Shown one piece after another: positions 1-11,381 of a stretch of DNA of 64,000 nucleotides (positions are counted from its first letter, which is position 1; every line of letters begins with the position of its first letter). The stretch covers positions 1,860,001 through 1,924,000 of the forward strand of contig JACAAK010000003.1 in assembly GCA_025093985.1 (NCBI GenBank). Direction: 5' to 3'. This DNA comes from Calvatia gigantea (Eukaryota; Basidiomycota; Agaricomycetes; Agaricales; Lycoperdaceae). The notes beneath the pieces were generated by a model, which worked only from the letters and a program-made list of their open reading frames with translations, ran no database searches and was not told where the DNA came from. Both the position numbers and the translations under genes were made by a program.

Positions 1-159
1 TTACGAGGATGTTCAAACTTGGAACTTCGCAACTGTTCAGTTTCACGTCGCGTTTGTTTACGTCTGTTGATAGTCGTGTGACTTCCTCGCTCAGATCATG
101 CGGACAGTTGGCAACACTCGCTGAGCCACCGTAGCAGTTAACCTCCTTTTAAAACTAGT

Positions 160-2076
160 CTACCACATAAATCGTATATCGCCCCGCGGATAATACAAAA
201 ATACACCCATCGTTATCGCGTTGATGAGAACATACCAGATGCCTTCGAGAGCCAGCCCCCAGGTCGGAACATCCGATACCTGCGCCCGAAGCAGCACATA
301 TGGTATTAGGAAATACCGTGGCTCCAGTAGTGGCGTTGGCAGTAATGTAGGCACAACCGTCATGGGGAGAAGAAGTGTTTGTAGTAGCGTTTGATCACGA
401 CCTAGATATCGATCGGGTCCATTTTTACGTTCGTATATACGGTGAGCGACGAACGAGCACGCACCAACACGCAAGAACCACGCCCATGCGCAGGCAAGGT
501 ATATCGGTATGAGCAGATAGGGTACCAATGGATGAAACAGGTATACTCTCCTCCATACATAGAATGTATAATGTCTGTTATCAGCCAGCAAGAATGGATG
601 GTGGATTCTGTAGATACATTATTGCATCACGGAATTGCCGCCGAGCAGGAAGGAGAAGGAAAAACTGACGTGTAAAGTCTGACAGTGAGGCCCATAATAC
701 CTAAAACAACAGCAGTTATTGAAGCATGCCTGTTCCAGACCCAAATTTAGTCAAAGGATTCGCCATAATTCAAAAGCGGACACAAACATTTTACTGCCAA
801 GCATGCGCTTCCAGACATCATGAACCAAGTTAGTGAGACCCTGAGATCCGCTCAGAAGTACTGGCCATCCAAAAAAGGTGGTAGACGCGACAAAGTAATA
901 CAGTTGCGGAATGTGGAGGACCGGTACGTGATTCGACTTGTCGCCTGCGATTATCATTGATCCCTTACTCGCTTCCAAACAGTGCGGTGGCATACGTACC
1001 AAGGACTATGCCTCCATTCCAGATTATAAAGCCTCCGAAAGCAAGGAGAACCAGCGAATAAGGCATAAAAGATGGTAATATATCCGGAAGTACCCTTGGA
1101 AGGCTACAGATGCCTCGAAGCAGATCGGCTGGAATCTCCGAGTAAGTCCTGTCGCAACTGGAGAAGAAGAGAAGAGAAATAGCTCGCCCATGGATGCGTG
1201 AAGAGCTGGGGGATCGTGCAGTTTCGCGGGAGAGGTACCTGGCGGAGCGCGCCTAAAGCGCAGACGTGTGAGCTGGCTCGACGCATAAGCGTATATCACC
1301 CAGACGATGTTATTCTGTCTGAACGTGCAGCTGATCAAACCTAACTAGACCTTTCACTTCATACGAATGGGACAAAGCGTCAAGATGAAGAACCCACCAT
1401 AGCGGCCAGCCAATGTCGATCCTCCGTAGCAGCAACTATGGTAGTAACCACAAACAGCAAGCTAGGAACGTCTGTGTAGTAAAGGAATCCAAAGAACCAA
1501 ACAATGGGGAAAGTGGCCAGCACGATTGCTTCAGGAATTGGAGTCATGATTGAGGCAGGTGGTCGCTCTCGCTTATGATAAGACACAAGGCGAGTTAAGG
1601 CAATCGGTAAAGCCAGTAGAGACAAGAGAGTTGTGAGCCGAAGCATGGGTATATTGCACTTGAGGAGGAAGAGTCGTTTCAGCAACAGAGACATGATGTA
1701 ACTGATGCACGTCGTTTCAGTATTGTATTCATTGTGAAGACACCAGCGAGTCGCAAGAGAGGGAGGAGCAGATAGGCATCCTCAACACGCAAGCCACACG
1801 CTAGAAGCAATTGGGATGACGTGGTGCATGCAAAGCACTCACAGTCCGGGAGGAGTAGTAATTTTGGGATCCCAGGTTGAATATTCTCCACGACAATATG
1901 CCTGAGCTTGCGGTATGTGAAATGGCTCATCCTGGACACGGGGGAATATGGACTGAGCAGCGACGCGAAATAAAGGAAGGAATGTGACAGACCATATATG
2001 GTTGGTCGACGACCGCATTGAGCTCCTTGAGGACGCTGACTGCCGCGACACAAAATGCAACATACAAGGTAGCCAT
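160..2076 (-). CDS. ALG10: Alpha-1,2-glucosyltransferase ALG10 (DIE2/ALG10 family)
   Basis: Adds the last, alpha-1,2-linked glucose to the dolichol-linked oligosaccharide in the ER membrane, the final step before transfer to protein. The N-terminal hydrophobic stretch leads into P-Y-M-D-E-P-F-H-I-P-Q-A-Q and then DPKITTPPGL, the lumenal signature of the family. Later exons give FGFLYYTDVPSL, SCTFRQNNIVWV, GDKSNHVPVLHIPQLYYF, LADNRHYTFYVWRR and LLEPRYFLIPY. The protein ends in R-F-M-W, the family's usual C-terminus, so the 3' end is complete. The start at 2076 (MATLYVAF) puts the membrane segment right before the signature. At least six exons: the first intron spans 1932-1992, the second joins G-L to Y-I-M-S-L-L-L, and another probably joins A-P-P to A-D-L-L-R. 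Many membrane segments, as expected. It diverges from the F-box gene. Confidence 0.93.
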
Positions 2077-2475
2077 TCTGCAGCCGGCAATGAGCAAAAC
2101 GGAACAGATGACGGGACGAAGGTCCAAGGACTGTCTGGGAGTAAGCGATCGGCGACTTTGTGGGACGCCGGCCGTCGGAGGCCGGAGCGCCTGGAGCGAG
2201 TTGGGGCTGATACGAATTTCAGGATCTTCCCCTATAGTCGCTATAATCAGAAATCGTACATCCTTGTCGGACAATACTTAATACCGTTCTTAATATTCCC
2301 AATGGACGCACACACTCCATCAGACTTCACAATCGCTCAATTTTGGCCATGGCCGAAATGACACCATCTGCGCGTCGAGGCCGAGGTGCGTATCTTCATG
2401 CCTACCTACGCTCTCTAACCCTCAGAGGCAACGCAGGTACTTACTTGCGCCACGCGTTGATAGACATACTGGGCG

Positions 2476-2483
2476 TATAAAAG
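2476..2483 (+). promoter_or_regulatory. TATA-like box upstream of F-box gene
   Basis: TATAAAAG lies about 240 bp before the F-box start codon and upstream of a pyrimidine tract. The distance allows a long 5' UTR, but no transcription start can be read from sequence alone. Confidence 0.4.
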
Positions 2484-2516
2484 TAACTCCAAATCATGAC
2501 AACGAATCCCCAAAAC

Positions 2517-2546
2517 CTCTCTCTCTCCCTCTCTCTCTCTCTCTCT
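2517..2546 (+). repeat. (CT)n microsatellite
   Basis: Thirty bases of almost pure CT dinucleotide with one CCCT interruption. It lies between the TATA-like box and the F-box start codon. Pyrimidine tracts near transcription starts are common in fungal promoters, so it may be part of the core promoter rather than neutral repeat. Confidence 0.85.
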
Positions 2547-2718
2547 GTACTACACTGCTCTCGAGGCAGCTACTCCTTCCATACCTGATATATTCCTACT
2601 TCCATTCCTAGGGATCTTTCCTCCGTCCCTCCTGGTCATCACCACGCAATTTACTGCAATTCACCTTCATTGCACCACTCTCAACGTAGCCGATTGCCCT
2701 CCTCTACAATTCATCAAT

Positions 2719-3999
2719 ATGAATCCATTCCCCCACCACCAGATTCAACAGGGTTTTTTTCGACTCCCCGACGAAATTTTTTGCAAGATATTCGAGTTTT
2801 CCCTGTCCGACTCTCCATTCGATGAGTACGGAGTCCAAGAGGACGGCGACATCGAAATGTCATGGCCGACGTCCAAAATGACAACTCCTCTCACCCTGTC
2901 TGCTGTTTGCAGTCCATGGCGAAATATCGCCTGTGCAGAGCCGAGCCTCTGGAACTCCGTGTATCTCGTTGCAGTTCCCGGTAGGGCAGCACAACAGGCG
3001 TGCTTACTACGAGACTGGCTCTCCCGTACTGGCACCCTTTCCCTCAAGATCGAAATAGACTGTTCCGACGATAAGGACAGGAAATGGTTCCCTGAACACT
3101 CGGACGATGAGGACAGGAGGCAGTTTGCCGACCATTCCGAGAAAGCTAGGAATTTATTGCTAGTCATTCTCCCTAATAGCGCTCGAATCATAACATTCCG
3201 CACCCGTTTACCCCCTCCCTGCTTCCGCCTCTCCCTTCCAGAAGACAGTATTCCCAAATTCACCAAACTAACTACTCTCAGCATCGTTCCGCAAGGGCTA
3301 TCAAATGACGAGGACGACGAAGGGGAAGTGCCCATGGACGTGATAGAGCTGTTTAAGCACGCCCAAAATCTGCGCCAACTGCAAATTTGGGAAATTGATT
3401 TGGGGCAACTCACTATCCCCTGGGGGAACATCACCGAGGTGGCAATAGTGAATATGACCTTAAACGACTGTATCAGCATCCTCCGCGCCGTTGCCTTGAA
3501 AGCCGAAAAATGTGTATTCGAAGGCATTCTCTGGCCCGTGGAAGATCCCGACCCCACACCAATCCTTTTACCCCGGCTCAACTTGCTCCATTTGGATTTC
3601 GGAGAAGTGAACGTCTCTCAAGATCTCATCACTCGTATCATTACCGCACCGGACCTCAAAACCCTTGAATATATCACACCACCCTCCGACACTTTCCCCG
3701 TCCAGGATTTTGTCTCATGCATCGAGCGGTCCGGATGTGCTCTCACCGATCTCTCAATCATAAACCCCTTTATGATGGATACTGACTTGTGGTCATGTTT
3801 GGCTCGGGTGGCACCGTCTCTCGAGTATCTGAAAGTGGAAGTCACTTCTGGTCTCCCGGGAGTCCACATGACGAAGATTACGCCCTCCAGGCATGTACTG
3901 ACGCCATCTTTCCCCCGCCTGCAAAGCTCAATATTCAAGGGCCCGAGTGCAATCATCCAGTCATTTATCGACATGGCATCCCTGCCTCAGCTCTTGTAG
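2719..3999 (+). CDS. F-box domain protein, single exon
   Basis: A 426-residue protein in one uninterrupted exon, unusual in this intron-rich window. Residues about 14-65 fit an F-box: F-F-R-L-P-D-E-I-F-C-K-I-F-E-F, then L-S-A-V-C-S-P-W-R-N-I-A and P-S-L-W. The rest has irregular leucine-rich segments of the kind found in the large agaric F-box/LRR family. Two acidic, near-duplicate segments (around residues 113-137) each contain D-D-E/K-D-R. F-box proteins normally recruit substrates to SCF ubiquitin ligases through Skp1; the target cannot be read from sequence. Such genes often lie in expanded, fast-changing families in mushrooms. Confidence 0.85.
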   Translation: MNPFPHHQIQQGFFRLPDEIFCKIFEFSLSDSPFDEYGVQEDGDIEMSWPTSKMTTPLTLSAVCSPWRNIACAEPSLWNSVYLVAVPGRAAQQACLLRDWLSRTGTLSLKIEIDCSDDKDRKWFPEHSDDEDRRQFADHSEKARNLLLVILPNSARIITFRTRLPPPCFRLSLPEDSIPKFTKLTTLSIVPQGLSNDEDDEGEVPMDVIELFKHAQNLRQLQIWEIDLGQLTIPWGNITEVAIVNMTLNDCISILRAVALKAEKCVFEGILWPVEDPDPTPILLPRLNLLHLDFGEVNVSQDLITRIITAPDLKTLEYITPPSDTFPVQDFVSCIERSGCALTDLSIINPFMMDTDLWSCLARVAPSLEYLKVEVTSGLPGVHMTKITPSRHVLTPSFPRLQSSIFKGPSAIIQSFIDMASLPQLL

Positions 4000-4615
4000 T
4001 AGATTCTACCCTCTATCCCCAATGTTACTTTCCCGCTTCTTCTGGTCGTCATCGTTTTTTATCTACATCCATCAACATTCCATCTATGCTTTGCACCCCC
4101 TTTTATTTCCTTTACGTACTGATCTGTGCTCCGTTCCGCTTCCATGAATTGCTCGCGTTCCTCCCCACTTCCGCAACTGTTCATTACTATACTAGGCTTC
4201 CCATGATTTGCGCAGGACTCGTGTTTCGATCCGTTAGCTTGTAGTAGGTACCCATTGATATACGATGATAGACATGGTGTTTCTCTAATTCGGCTCATGT
4301 TACACCTTATAAGAATAGCAACCGCGTAGTCGTAGGTCGCGGGACTGAACCAAACCTTTTATAGTAAAAGAATTCAGCGTAGTTCTGGAAACCTTATCAC
4401 TTCAAGAGATATCCCCAGAGTTCCGCGGCTCTTTCATGACAAATATAGCGTCATTCTGAGTAATGTGAAGAGAGATTGTGGGGACATATCACATCACTCT
4501 TAAGGAGCTAAACGTCAATGTGATTTTCATGACGGCCGACATGAACAACAAATGGCGATAAGAGGTACTAAAACAAGTTGTGCGGTCGGAACTTGGCCCC
4601 CTTGAAATGGAGTAC
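4000..4615. other. Intergenic region between convergent genes
   Basis: Lies between the 3' ends of the F-box gene and the TauD-like gene. The open frames here are short and lack family features. Probably two 3' UTRs and a spacer. Confidence 0.6.
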
Positions 4616-6083
4616 TTAAACGCTAAGGTCGAGACCATCGAGGGCTGGGATAGGACGTTCGGCTTGAGGGGTGATACGGGCACCGTGGCGACGTTCGCCA
4701 GTGTCCTTGAAGTCGACAGTTGCGGTCTGTGAAGAAAAACACATGGATCGATCAATTGGTTTTCCAGGATGGACCGCAAAAATTTTCATGAACTTACATG
4801 ACCTGTAACCCTATTATCCCAGAGAACGACCGTATTCGGACGCCACTTGACACGAGCCTGGTTGTCGCTACTCTTATCGATATGGTCGAACAGGAACCTC
4901 AAGATCGCTTCTACAAATAGAGCAACCTTGACTCAGCATTTTCCGCAAGCCGCCATCGAGAAAAAAAGGAAAATGAGGGGGAAAAGGGTTCGTAACATAC
5001 CAGACTCTTCACGTTTAAGTCCCACAATCCTACGAGTGAACTGTCTATTGACATACAAGGCCTCTTCGCCAGTGACTGGGTGCCTTCTCACGACTGGGTG
5101 GACATGTTCCACAGGCTCACGGCGGACTGTAGCACCACGCTTTCCGGAACGGGAAAAGTCAGCTTGTTCAATCCCGGAGTGAAGGGCCTTGAGGGTGCGA
5201 AGGAATGCAACAAATTGAGGAGAGAGGTGCCGAAGAGTTGAGATTTGGGACGTGAAGAGTGTGTCACCGCCGGTGTCAGGTGAGGAGAGAAGGAAGAAGG
5301 TAGTTAAGCCGGGCGGTTGAAGTTCGTAGGATACGTCCGAGTGCCAGTTGGTCGTAGTAACACTTGCCTCGATCTCGAAGTTGAAGGTAGATTTAGCGTC
5401 CCTACGCCGAAAAAGAAAGCTGATAAGCCAGTAAGTACGTTCGGGAGGACTGCGAAGCAGCGTACCGATAGACAAGGTGGACTTCGGGATAGCCTGCAGG
5501 GTGGCCTGAGGTAGGATGGATATGCAAACTAAAGCAGACAAGGAAGAGAAAGGGACAGTCGGGTCATATTAGGTTTGATTTCAAATGAACAACAATCAGG
5601 TCTGACCGGCCGAAGTGTCTTCCCCACTCCAGGTAAAAATCGGGGCCGCGATCAATGAAGTCCTGTTGGTCTCTAAAAACTACCAGGCCGCGCCGCGCGA
5701 CCTAGAAAAGGTGGATATAGACCCAAATTTCTCGTGAGGCCTGAGGCCCAAGGTCTCACCTCTAAAGCTAACTGATCACGACCCGAGCTATCAAGCTCGG
5801 CAAGGTTGATTCCCGTGACCTCGGTACCAAGATGGGGTGTCAATTCGGTGACACTAGTAGCATTGTTAAGGAAGGCACGAGGGTTCGGGAGAGCAAGAGC
5901 TCGATGTCCGGGGTCAACATGGTCGAATGGTTCCAGAGGCGGGTAGCGATCCGCTGAGAAATGAGGTAAGAGATGGGAGTATCGGTATTCTGTCGCTCCA
6001 GCTTCCTCCCTGTCTTGGGGTCGTGATCGCAAACTGGCAGCCCCGGATGTTATACCGGAAACGGTTGTGGTCGCGGTAGCCAT
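4616..6083 (-). CDS. TauD/TfdA-family 2-oxoglutarate, Fe(II)-dependent dioxygenase
   Basis: Related to fungal sulfonate/taurine dioxygenases, which oxidise a sulfonate or similar acid using 2-oxoglutarate and Fe(II). The start at 6083 gives MATATTTVSG; exon 1 holds HLGTEVTGINLAELDSSGRD. Exon 2 gives VVFRDQQDFIDRGPDFY and W-G-R-H-F-G-R, and exon 3 LHIHPTSGHPAGYPEVH. Exon 4 has N-W-H-S-D-V-S-Y-E with the H-x-D iron ligands. The last exons give VLWDNRVTGH and TATVDF across a splice, where H is the distal iron ligand, then R-R-H-G-A-R-I-T with the likely 2-oxoglutarate-binding arginine. It stops after L-D-L-S-V. At least six exons; all metal ligands are present, so it looks active. The exact substrate is not known. 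Confidence 0.9.
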
Positions 6084-7936
6084 ATTTTGGAGTCGGGGAA
6101 GTGTTGCGGGAACACGAATGTTGATTGCACTTGTTGCACGTATTATATGGCTCACAGGCCGACCCGATGTGGGATACAAATCGCTATTTCTGCTTCTGAG
6201 AATGCGCAATGGTGCTAATAATGTGGTAGGATTGCATCCTGTGAGTATTGCGCATATGCTCGCAAGCAGCAGATGACGCCTACCTGATCCAAAAATACTC
6301 CCAGAGCTGCCTCTGCATGCCGTGATTACCAATGCCCAAGCACTCACCCTGAGAGAAGGGATTTTTTCGGAATTTGTTCCGGGTGGTGAACGTTGAACCG
6401 CAGCAGAAGTTTACAGAGAATCTCCTCAAAAAATTTCAAGTATTCCACCCCGTGAGTGCGGGCCCCAAGAGCCAATGGAGCTGCCCATACTTAATAAACA
6501 AATAATCCGATAAAATGGTTATGCTTGCCTACGTTGGCTCCGCAGGTTTCTCACTGCCGCCTTGTTTTCGGGCTCTCCAACCCGGGTGATCAGTACTTAT
6601 GGCACTTCCCCCTCCGTTTGGTAGATCCTTCTATTCAGAGAGTCGCCACCAATGCACTGTGGTTTTCATCAGAAAGATAAATATGTTGCTCCTCTCCTGT
6701 AACCAAAAGTTGTTCGCATTGGACCGCGTGGGGCTTGTTATTAGGTGGTCAACTTGACTAAAATATATTCTCTGATTCTTCTTTTAGTTCGGGCAGTGGA
6801 CTGGGTCACAGAACAGGAATTGTGGTTGGTGCCACATTTGTTGGCGAAGCGTGACAGGAGTTTTGTGTGACGCCAATTTGGGGAAGGGCGGTGGAGGTGA
6901 GTAACTGTCAGGACGTCCCTCCCCCAGCCAGGGCTTCAAGCTTCAAGCTTCCAAGGAACGTCGGTTAGCGACCAAGGAATACGAGTTATCATACCAAAGG
7001 GAAGGAAAACGTTGGTGTCATGTGTCGGACAGTGCTCAACGCCCGATAGTCTCAGGATTATTTGACATAGCCTTCCCTGTCGTGTATTGTTTGTGAGGCA
7101 TTGAGCAGGGAACACGGGTTACACAGTGGTAAATATGGACTGCAATGGTGATATCGGGGGAGGTGAGCGCGATGAACAGCGAAGTCGTTAAGCCGGAAGG
7201 TGGGCACTGGGTGGGATACTTAGAAGCTCAAGAGCAAAACCGGGTAATTGTGTAAGTAGATCCTCATCGGGGAAGACAAAAAGAAACGGATGTCACAGGT
7301 GATCACCTTCATGTGAAATTTCGGCAGCGATACACAATAACAACAATAAGCCCTCTTGACATCATCATTTTACACCTACTGCTTTTGCTCCAGCGCCGCC
7401 CCCCTTCCATCATCCCGGTCGATTCCTCTCAGGCCTCCATATCCATGTCTTGCAGTGCTGGCCTTATCCTTTCACCGTTTCTTGGCTCCCTGGTCCTCTC
7501 GTCAAGGGTATTCTCAAGCAAGAAGCTTTCCGAACGCGACAAAAGCATAACTCGGAAATTAACTTGAAAATAACACTCTGGAGTTAGCTTCTTTTGCAGC
7601 CTACTTCCGCCCGCCGTTTTCCCCGCGGTACCTCCTACGCGCCTATTGTGTTTTTGTGACTGGATGATCAGCCTTTTCCGGCACGGCTACCCTGCAAACC
7701 CATACACTATTGTCTAATTGTTTCCTGCAATGACACTGGCACTCCCTGTCCTTCTTGGATTCCGATTAAGCCTTCTGCGGAATGGGAAGTCCTGGCCAAT
7801 GCGGCGTCTTTCCTTACGCGGACGAGCATTCATAAAGACCATCGTGAATTCAGTCTCTATCCGCCTTTCTCCCTTACCCCCCAGCGGTTCACTCGTTTCC
7901 CCACTCCCATAGCTCCGCATAGGTCAGACTCTTGAC
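6084..7936. other. Long intergenic region between divergent dioxygenase and OPT genes
   Basis: About 1.85 kb with no supported gene. A short tandem CTTCAAG motif (about 2.5 copies) lies near 6933-6951, and pyrimidine-rich sequence nears the OPT start. It probably contains both promoters. Open frames around 7313-7567 are low-complexity and resemble no known protein. Confidence 0.55.
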
Positions 7937-10693
7937 ATGGAGGAGAATAAACATAGCGTTTCTTCCTCTATGGAGCCCGTCGTTCTTTCTGCTGTCCTCC
8001 GTAACAGACAAGTACCTGACGTACCAGAGGATGTCGACTTTCTCATGGAACATCTCAACGACCCTAACTTCGACCTCAAGAAGTCCTACCCTCCGTCCAT
8101 GAGGTCTGTGACCACGGATATGGGGGGCAAGAAAATCTATGCCTATGATCAGTCCGACTATGACGCCGAGTCCCACTTTGAATCTGAACGGCCTTCATCT
8201 CGAGTCTCAACAACCATTGAGTTCGATGAGTAAGTTGTTACATATGTTTCTCATCATTCAGCATGCTCATTACTCTTCAGTGAGTCTCCCTATCCCGAAG
8301 TCCGCGCCGCAGTTTCCAGTGTGGATGATCCCTCGATGCCCGTGAACACGTTCAGAATGTAGGTTTTGAATAATGTCATGTAGCTCCGGCTTATTGGTCT
8401 TTCAGGTGGTTCCTTGGCCTTTTGGCTACGATCTTAGTCTCCGGATTGAATCAGATCTTTTCTTTACGTTGTATGTGTCATTAGTATAATCCCGTTTGGT
8501 CATAACCTAACAACCGCCCAGACCCCTCCGTCTTCATCACCGGCATCGTTGTCCAACTAGTGACTCTCCCTGCCGGAAAGCTCCTGGAGCGCATTCTTCC
8601 AACTACCCGCTTCAACACCTTCGGTTACTTATGGTCCTTCAATCCCGGCCCATTTACCATTAAGGAACACGTCTGCATTACCGTCATGGCTAATGTCGTC
8701 GTCGGTGGTGCTTACGCGACGGATGTTATCCTTACCCAGCGCGTCTTTTACGGACAGAAGATTACCTACGGGTATCAGATCATGATCGTCCTATCTTCGC
8801 AGCTGATCGGTTACTCGATGGCGGGCATCCTCCGTCAATTTGTCGTCTGGCCGTCAAGCATGATCTGGCCTGGTGCCTTGGTCAACTCGGCCCTTTTCAA
8901 CACCTTGCACAAAAGCTATGGCAACCGTGATAAGGGGCACATGAGCCGTGAACGTTTCTTCCTCTATGCTTTCTTGGCCAGTTTTGTCTGGTATTGGGTT
9001 CCTGGGTACCTATTCACTGCCCTCAGCATGTTCAGCTGGGTTTGCTGGATTGCTCCGAACAACGTTGTCGTTAACACTTTGTTCGGTGTTAACACGGGCT
9101 TGGGTATGAGCGTTTTGACCTTCGATTGGAGTATGATCTCTTTCATTGGGAGCCCCCTCGTTACACCGGTGGGTTTCTCCCATGTCAATGTGGCTCAAGT
9201 ACTTGCGCTAACATATCTCCATTAGTGGTGGTCTGAAATGAACACCGGTGTCGCGTTCATACTTTGCTTCTGGGTCATTGCTCCCGCTTGGTATTGTGCG
9301 TAGATTAATTGGTTCTAGGCATTACTTTGCGTCTAACTCTATCTCTCAGTCACCAATACTTTCAACACCGCCCACTTCCCCATCTCTTCCTTCCTCTCCT
9401 GGGACAACACCGGTGCTCCCTACAATCCCCGCGCTGTTGTTAACGAGAATGGTGTCTTCGATCCTGTTCTGTACTCGCAGTACTCTCCCATCTTCATGTC
9501 TGCCACTCTCGTCATGGCTTACGGCATTGCTTTCGCGTCTTTCCCCTCTGTCTTCGTGCACACTTTCCTTTGGTTCCGCAAGGACATCGTCAAGCGCTTC
9601 AGGACCACTCTCAAAGATGAACGCGACGTCCACTCTCGCCTCATGCAGGTTTATCCCGAAGTCCCGATGTGGTGGTATGCCGCTATCGGTGTCGTGACTT
9701 TCATTCTCATGTGTGTTGGGGTTGAAGTCTTCCCCACTCAACTCCCCGCCTGGGGTGCTATCGTCGCCTTCCTCCTCTCCGCCGTTCTCGCGATCCCCTT
9801 GGCTATGCTCATGGCTATCACCAACCAACAAGTTCCAACCCAAGTTATGCACGAACTCGTTGCCGGTTACATGCTTCCTGGTCGCCCAGTTGCCAACATC
9901 CTCTTCAAGACTATTGCTTTCATTGGTACCCATCAAGCAGTTAGCTTTGCTGGTGACCTCAAGCTCGGCCATTACATGAAAATACCTCCCCGCATCATGT
10001 TCTCTGTCCAAGTCGTCGCGTCTGCCGTGAGCTGCTTCGTCGTCACGCTTGTGCAAGACTGGATGCTCGCAAATATTGAGGATATCTGTACCCCCCGCCA
10101 AAAGGACGGCTTCCGCTGCCCCGGTACCAACGTTTTCGCCACTGCGTCTCTTATTTGGGGTGGTATCGGCCCTCGGAGGATGTTTGGTCCGGGTGCGCCT
10201 TACAACGCCCTTCTCTGGTTCTTCCTCATCGGCGCCCTCCTTCCCATCCCATTTTACCTCCTCGCGCGTCGCTTCCCTCTTTCGTTCTGGCGATATGTTA
10301 ACATCCCCATCTTCTTCGCTGGCCTTGGTGCTATGCCACCGGCGTCTGGAATCAACTACATCTCATGGGCACTTTTGGGCTTCACATTCAACTATGTGAT
10401 TAGGAAGTACCACTTCAGGTGGTGGATGAGGTACAACTATATCTTGTCTGCTGCGTTGGATGCTGGTGTCGCAATTGCCGTCGTGGTGATTTTCTTCGTA
10501 TTGCAGTACCCGAAGGGCGGATTTGAGCTGAACTGGTGGGGTAACCTGTGAGTCTTACTACAGCATCGAGTTTCTGATTTTGAGACTGACTATTTCGGTG
10601 AAAAGGGTGTGGCAAAATACCGCCGATGCCAATGGAATTCCTTTGCGGCCCATCCCCGAAGGCGAGACTGTCGGTCCCAGCTCATGGTCATAA
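7937..10693 (+). CDS. OPT-family oligopeptide transporter
   Basis: Proton-coupled importer of small peptides, or related metal-peptide or glutathione conjugates, in the plasma membrane. It begins MEENKHSVSS with a hydrophilic cytosolic tail of about 100 residues containing V-P-D-V-P-E-D, then D-D-P-S-M-P-V-N-T-F-R-M leading into the first membrane helix. Family marks include S-F-N-P-G-P-F-T-I-K-E-H, the NPG motif; W-S-M-I-S-F-I-G-S-P-L; and K-I-P-P-R in the second half. About 12-16 hydrophobic helices are visible. At least six exons with short introns; the last adds VWQNTADANGIPLRPIPEGE and ends S-S-W-S. Length is about 830 residues, normal for the family. No frame break seen. Substrate specificity is not evident. 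Confidence 0.95.
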
Positions 10694-11381
10694 GCCGCAG
10701 TCGCATCGACATTTCGCTCCGCAGCACTCATGATCCCCGCACGCACTCTTGCATGCCACAATGCATTATATTCGGGCTTTCGACGCTGGGCGTATTCCAC
10801 CAATGACGCAAGAAATACTTGCTCTTTTTCAACCACTACAAACGCAGATCAATGATTCATATACCACCATTCAAGTCACTTTCATAGTTGTACTTATTGT
10901 AAAAACCAGCGACGCTCATCTCAAGATACCACTAATCCTTCTTGATTACGCGTTGTATATCAATGACTTTCTCTGACGCAGCACGAATTGCATTAGCTTT
11001 GTTCATATCTTTATTGTTTTGGGATTTTTCACTCTTTTCTACGCATTATGATGTCTTCTCATGTACTGACATACCATGAACGCAATGTAGTACCAATTGA
11101 AAAATGCCCGGAGTGAGTGTGAACTGAGCCCCCTCTGAAAAAAGCCAGATACTTTTTCAAAGATATGACCCGCAGGCACGACTAACGATGAGACCAGGGG
11201 GACCGCAGCGTCGAGCATAACTGCAGTCTCTTTAAACAGCTTGAGGTAGAGGAAAGGGGAATCTTTCATGTCATATTGTCGGCTCTGCGAATTTTGTGGG
11301 TTTTGGAGTTAACACATGTATGCAACATCCGGCACTCCAGTGAATTTACAAATGAACACATGTAAAGCAAACTCGATCAGA
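10694..11381. other. Intergenic region between convergent OPT and PRP19 genes
   Basis: Nothing beyond two 3' flanks is supported here; the small open frames are unlike any family. Confidence 0.6.

Larger units (their letters stand above)
2077..2718. other. Intergenic region between divergent ALG10 and F-box genes
   Basis: No gene seen. It should hold the promoters of both flanking genes. The only recognisable elements are a TATA-like box and a CT-dinucleotide tract on the F-box side, listed separately. Confidence 0.6.

Noticed and set aside
1126..1240. Possible frameshift in ALG10 between A-P-P-G and A-D-L-L-R
   Set aside because: A GT-AG intron starting at GTACCT and ending at TTCCAG restores the frame, so no error is needed.
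1679..2053. Open frame on the minus strand reading through ALG10 introns
   Set aside because: First looked like a frame conflict in ALG10. A longer intron ending at CATCAG joins P-P-G-L to Y-I-M-S and resolves it.
6933..6951. Tandem CTTCAAG motif
   Set aside because: Only about 2.5 copies; too short to call a functional element.
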